A stretch of 8,863 nt of DNA from the NCBI GenBank assembly GCA_027066695.1, contig JAMONE010000164.1, positions 1 to 8,863 of the forward strand, written 5' to 3'. The DNA is from Micavibrio sp. (GTDB lineage Bacteria > Pseudomonadota > Alphaproteobacteria > Micavibrionales > Micavibrionaceae). The notes beneath the pieces were generated by a model. That model had not been told where the DNA came from. It was given only the letters and a program-made list of their open reading frames with translations, and ran no database searches. The position numbers and the translations under genes were made by a program. Positions 6,009-8,863 of this stretch are shown piece by piece; within the stretch, counting starts at the first letter, position 1, and every line of letters starts with the position of its first letter.

Positions 6009-7145
6009 CTACCTCGCCCCAATAATCCAGCCACCGCCGATCATACGATCACCTAGATAACAAACTGCGGCTTGGCCTGTGGCGATGCCATAATGATCAG
6101 AATTCAGGTGGATTTCAACACTGCCCGCAGAAGAAATACAGAGCTTAGCTGCAACAGGCTTCATGCCTGATCTGAATTTCACCTCAATATCTATAGAAGC
6201 ATCGCCGCCAAAATCAAACAGCCAATTACAATCTGCCAAGAGCAAAACATCACAAGCAAGAGCATCTTTAGGCCCGACAATCACCTGATTTTCCTGTGCA
6301 TTCAAGGAGATAACATATAGCGGATCGTTATTTTCCGACACGCCGCCGCCAATGCCAATGCCTTTACGCTGGCCAATTGTATAATGGATAATGCCGCCAT
6401 GCTCGCCGATCACTCGCCCGTCAACATGAATAATCTTGCCGCACTTAACACTATCGGGACGCATTTTCTTCACCAGTTTTGCGTAATCGCCATCGGGAAC
6501 AAAGCATATATCTTGCGAATCTGGCTTATCAGCGTTAAGTAAGCCTAAACGCTGCGCCTGCTCACGCGTTACATCCTTGCTCCACCCCCCTAAGGGAAAG
6601 CGCAGAAAATCTAGCTGCTCTTGCGTTGTCGCAAACAGGAAATAGCTCTGATCCTTAAGCGCATCATGAGCGCGGCTTAGATAAGCCCTGCCCTCACCAT
6701 CAATAAGACGCTGAATATAATGCCCCGTAGCCATGCAATCCGCGCCAAGATCACGCGCAGCCTTTAGCATATCTTGAAATTTTACGCTCTGGTTACATTT
6801 AATGCATGGGATAGGAGTTTGCCCGCGTAAATAGCTATCGGCAAAATCCTCAATCACCGCTTCACGGAAATTACTCTCATAATCCAAAACATAATGAGCA
6901 AAACCAAGCTCTTCGGCCACATTGCGTGCATCATAGATATCTTGCCCAGCGCAGCAAGTCTTGGACTTAGCCTCGATAGCTTCGCCGTGATCGTAAAGCT
7001 GGAGCGTAATACCCACAACGTCATAGCCCTGCTCATGCAGCAAAGCCGCACATACAGATGAATCCACTCCGCCCGACATAGCAACTACTACTCGGGTATC
7101 AGATGGAGGCTTGGCAAAGCCTAATGAATTTAGATTATCGCTCAT
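6009..7145 (-). CDS. mnmA: tRNA-specific 2-thiouridylase MnmA
   Basis: MnmA uses ATP to adenylate U34 of the Lys, Glu and Gln tRNAs and inserts sulfur relayed from a cysteine desulfurase, giving the s2U part of mnm5s2U. The 378-residue length is normal. The PP-loop SGGVDSS is at 24-30. The two catalytic cysteines are Cys117 (KCNQSVKF, nucleophile) and Cys214 (QDICFV, persulfide carrier), equivalent to E. coli Cys102 and Cys199. ATGHY (139-143) and HYTIGQRKGIGIGGG (254-268) are the conserved tRNA/active-site blocks. The KTCCAGQD insert (62-69) is of the alphaproteobacterial type. The start ATG at 7145 is preceded by no clear Shine-Dalgarno, and a 117-bp palindrome begins 21 bases upstream. The gene runs opposite to the desulfurase at 3962, separated by the Dabb and acidic-protein genes. 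Confidence 0.97.
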   Translation of the reverse strand: MSDNLNSLGFAKPPSDTRVVVAMSGGVDSSVCAALLHEQGYDVVGITLQLYDHGEAIEAKSKTCCAGQDIYDARNVAEELGFAHYVLDYESNFREAVIEDFADSYLRGQTPIPCIKCNQSVKFQDMLKAARDLGADCMATGHYIQRLIDGEGRAYLSRAHDALKDQSYFLFATTQEQLDFLRFPLGGWSKDVTREQAQRLGLLNADKPDSQDICFVPDGDYAKLVKKMRPDSVKCGKIIHVDGRVIGEHGGIIHYTIGQRKGIGIGGGVSENNDPLYVISLNAQENQVIVGPKDALACDVLLLADCNWLFDFGGDASIDIEVKFRSGMKPVAAKLCISSAGSVEIHLNSDHYGIATGQAAVCYLGDRMIGGGWIIGAR

Positions 7146-7165
7146 GCGCGCGACTATAAGGATTT

Positions 7166-7282
7166 AAACAACATAAAACAAGCCATTGTCATTTCGAACG
7201 CGCTAGTGGAGAAATCTTAAGAGGTTGCGCTATTATTTAAGATTTTTCATATCTATTCGAGATGACAGCATTTATGTTGTTT
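7166..7282. repeat. 117-bp three-armed imperfect palindrome, MITE-like
   Basis: Three nested pairs of inverted arms share one centre. The outer pair AAACAACATAAA (7166-7177) and TTTATGTTGTTT (7271-7282) matches at 12 of 12 positions. The middle pair TGTCATTTCGAA (7187-7198) and TTCGAGATGACA (7256-7267) matches at 11 of 12. The inner pair GAGAAATCTTAA (7209-7220) and TTAAGATTTTTC (7237-7248) matches at 11 of 12. The apical loop is 7221-7236. The internal loops are uneven (9 against 3, then 10 against 7 bases). There is no ORF inside. The TGTCAT-TTCGA ... TCGA-ATGACA layout is that of dispersed palindromic or MITE-type elements moved in trans; only one copy is seen in this window. As RNA it would fold into a long hairpin ahead of mnmA. 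Confidence 0.75.
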
Positions 7283-7354
7283 TAATTAAAGCACTAATCC
7301 CAAAATCGTAATCATCACTCATATCTCAAATTCTTTAATTTTATATCACCCCAA

Positions 7355-7396
7355 ATTATATCATTAGATATAGCAGGAACTGGATGGATATGTCAA
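7355..7396 (-). promoter_or_regulatory. Overlapping candidate promoters for mnmA
   Basis: On the minus strand a perfect TTGACA (7396-7391) is followed after 18 bases by TGC-TATATC (7375-7367), an extended -10. A second, perfect extended -10, TGA-TATAAT (7363-7355), lies just downstream with no -35 of its own. Both point at mnmA and start 5 bp past the stop codon of the CDGSH gene. Predicted starts near 7360 and 7348 would give mnmA a leader of about 200-215 bases that contains the entire palindrome at 7166-7282. Confidence 0.55.
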
Positions 7397-7400
7397 TATA

Positions 7401-7640
7401 TTACCCGGAGTGCGAGCCATCGCAATAGGGTAGGTTATCTGAATTTTGGCACTGGCATAGATGTGCTGTGCCGCTTTTTTTGGCGATGAAGGCGATAGGC
7501 ACAAAATCTGTACCTACATGCGCACCGTCGCAAAACGGCATGTTTTTTGATAAATTACACGTACAGTGGTGATATTCTTGGCCTTTGATTAATTCTACTT
7601 TGGCTGGTGATGTGTAAATTACATCTAGTTTTTTGCTCAT
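7401..7640 (-). CDS. Dual-CDGSH iron-sulfur domain protein (mitoNEET-related, bacterial)
   Basis: The 79-residue cytoplasmic protein carries two complete CDGSH-type [2Fe-2S] sites of the form C-x-C-x2-S-x3-P-x-C-D-G-x-H. The first is CTCNLSKNMPFCDGAH (residues 26-41) and the second CQCQNSDNLPYCDGSH (62-77). Each gives three cysteines and one histidine as ligands, as known for PF09360 proteins such as mitoNEET. Tandem motifs in a protein this short are usual for bacterial members, which bind two redox-active, pH-labile clusters; physiological partners are largely unknown. The ATG at 7640 has a strong AGGAG (7653-7649 on the minus strand) 8 bases upstream that overlaps the stop codon of acetyl-CoA synthetase, so the gene is expressed by coupling behind acs. 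Only two residues follow the last histidine. Confidence 0.93.
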   Translation of the reverse strand: MSKKLDVIYTSPAKVELIKGQEYHHCTCNLSKNMPFCDGAHVGTDFVPIAFIAKKSGTAHLCQCQNSDNLPYCDGSHSG

Positions 7641-7648
7641 AAATTTTG

Positions 7649-7653
7649 CTCCT
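7649..7653 (-). promoter_or_regulatory. Shine-Dalgarno of the CDGSH gene overlapping the acs stop codon
   Basis: AGGAG (minus strand, 7653-7649) lies 8 bases before the CDGSH ATG and shares two bases with the acs TAG stop at 7654-7652. The gap between the genes is 11 bp. Ribosomes ending acs would sit on this site, which favours coupled expression of both genes. Confidence 0.7.
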
Positions 7654-8863
7654 AAGCGGTTTTGCGTAGTTTTATTAGTCCGTCTATAACAGATGGATCG
7701 GCTAAAGTCGATATATCACCCAAATCTTCATATTCGTTTGCGGCTATCTTACGCAATATACGGCGCATAATTTTGCCAGAGCGGGTTTTGGGCAGCTCGG
7801 GCGAGAATATAATTACATCGGGCGTAGCAATTGCGCCGATAGTTTTACGTAGATTTTGCACTATTTGTGCTTTGATTTCGCTTTCATTGCCATGGGCGCG
7901 TTGCATCAATGTTACATAGGCGAAAATCCCTTGTCCTTTTATATCATGGGGAAAGCCAACGACTGCGCTTTCGGCTATGTCTTTATGCTCGTTAATTGCG
8001 CTTTCGATTTCGGCTGTTCCCATGCGGTGGCCTGATACATTCAGCACATCATCGGTGCGCCCTGTTATCCAGTAATCACCATCCTTATCACGGCGCACGC
8101 CATCACCAGAGAAGTAATATCCTTTGAAATCAGCGAAATATGTTTCTTCGAAACGTTTGTTATCATTGTAAACGCCGCGCATTTGCCCTGGCCATGAATC
8201 GGCGAAACATAAGACTCCCTCTGCTTCTCCGTCTAGCTTTTGGCCGTTTTTGCCCAATATAACGGGCTGTACTCCGAAAAATGGCTTGCTCGCGCAGCTT
8301 GGTTTTAGATCAAAGCTAACAAGCGGGGTTAGCATTATCCCCCCTGTTTCGGTTTGCCACCAAGTATCTATAATCGGGCATCGTGCTTCGCCCACGGCGT
8401 TATAATACCACTCCCATGCTTCCTTGTTTATCGGCTCACCCACCGAGCCAAGTACGCGCAAGGACTTGCGGCTTGTACGCTCTACATATTCATTGCCCGC
8501 CGCCATAAGTGATCGTAGAGCAGTTGGCGCGGTATATAATATATTTACCTGATGTTTATCGACAATTTGCCACATGCGCGAAGCATCGGGATAGTTCGGC
8601 ACTCCCTCGAATATTAGTGAGATTGCGCCATTAGCCAATGGGCCATAAACGATGTAGGAATGACCCGTTATCCAGCCAACATCGGCGGTGCACCAATATA
8701 CTTCACCAGCGTGATAATCAAACACGTACTTGTAGGAAATGCTGGAATACACCATGTATCCGCCAGTTGTGTGCAGTACGCCTTTTGGTGTACCTGTCGA
8801 TCCAGAGGTGTAAAGTATGAAGAGTGGGTCTTCTGCGTTCATGGGTTCACACTCGCATTCGCC
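7652..8863 (-). CDS. acs: Acetyl-CoA synthetase, C-terminal 403 residues (partial)
   Basis: The reverse frame is open from the TAG at 7652-7654 to the right edge; the ATG at 8842 is internal, as seven further codons continue the family sequence upstream of it. Acs is an AMP-forming ligase that activates acetate through acetyl-AMP to acetyl-CoA. Visible motifs, numbered from the window edge, are YTSGSTGTPKG (about 17-27, P-loop), the YWCTADVGWITGHSY and SVGEPIN blocks, WWQTETGG (adenine/AMP site), SGDGVRRDKDGDYWITGR (hinge region, Asp-Arg), DDVLNVSGHRMGTAEIES, and LPKTRSGKIMRR near the end, containing the lysine that is reversibly acetylated in characterised Acs enzymes. Identity to the E. coli type is high throughout, and no frameshift is seen. 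The N-terminal one-third and the promoter lie outside the window. The CDGSH gene follows directly in the same operon. Confidence 0.97.
   Translation of the reverse strand, partial: GECECEPMNAEDPLFILYTSGSTGTPKGVLHTTGGYMVYSSISYKYVFDYHAGEVYWCTADVGWITGHSYIVYGPLANGAISLIFEGVPNYPDASRMWQIVDKHQVNILYTAPTALRSLMAAGNEYVERTSRKSLRVLGSVGEPINKEAWEWYYNAVGEARCPIIDTWWQTETGGIMLTPLVSFDLKPSCASKPFFGVQPVILGKNGQKLDGEAEGVLCFADSWPGQMRGVYNDNKRFEETYFADFKGYYFSGDGVRRDKDGDYWITGRTDDVLNVSGHRMGTAEIESAINEHKDIAESAVVGFPHDIKGQGIFAYVTLMQRAHGNESEIKAQIVQNLRKTIGAIATPDVIIFSPELPKTRSGKIMRRILRKIAANEYEDLGDISTLADPSVIDGLIKLRKTA

Noticed and set aside
1..8863. CRISPR array, tRNA or rRNA gene, transposase, phage or toxin-antitoxin module
   Set aside because: No regularly spaced direct repeats, no tRNA-like fold or rRNA sequence, and no such protein family is seen in any frame.

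Overview
The window looks like an AT-rich alphaproteobacterial chromosome segment. The lineage is inferred from the MnmA N-terminal sequence style (TCCAGQD followed by a DARNVAEE stretch), from the pairing of a COG2945-like hydrolase with a cysteine desulfurase, and from base composition. I cannot name an order. The presence of hisF and acetyl-CoA synthetase argues against a strongly reduced obligate intracellular genome. Every protein-coding gene but two belongs to a family I can place: a four-helix membrane protein and a small acidic protein are unrecognised.

Layout, left to right. (1) 1-270, minus: N-terminus of an exported M48-family peptidase, running off the left edge. Only 19 bp separate its start codon from the divergent pair of a small membrane protein (290-637) and rlmE (668-1336, 23S rRNA 2'-O-methyltransferase). 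(2) 1333-2070, minus: a cytoplasmic-looking trypsin-like serine protease that overlaps the end of rlmE tail to tail. It is clearly more AT-rich than its neighbours and is the best candidate for an acquired gene. (3) 2298-3059, plus: hisF standing alone, with a 227-bp upstream region containing foldable sequence. (4) 3169-3831, minus: a COG2945-like alpha/beta hydrolase, divergent from a plus-strand pair, a NifS/IscS-type cysteine desulfurase (3962-5101) and a Dabb-domain protein (5101-5385) that overlap by one base. (5) 5525-5995, plus: an unrecognised acidic 156-residue protein. (6) 6009-7145, minus: mnmA (tRNA 2-thiouridylase), preceded by a 117-bp three-armed imperfect palindrome. (7) 7401-7640 and 7652-8863, minus: a dual-CDGSH iron-sulfur protein translated immediately after acetyl-CoA synthetase, which runs off the right edge.

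The functional thread in the right-hand half is sulfur and iron-sulfur chemistry. The cysteine desulfurase mobilises sulfur as a persulfide, MnmA is a known class of persulfide-sulfur consumer, and the CDGSH protein should bind two [2Fe-2S] clusters. That they cooperate here is inference from proximity. Most genes are ordinary housekeeping genes. The items most worth attention are the palindromic element in the mnmA leader, the promoter that seems to place the cysteine desulfurase transcript start at its ATG, the AT-rich orphan serine protease and the unrecognised acidic protein. I did not find a convincing new multi-gene system. No tRNA, rRNA, CRISPR array or insertion-sequence transposase is visible.
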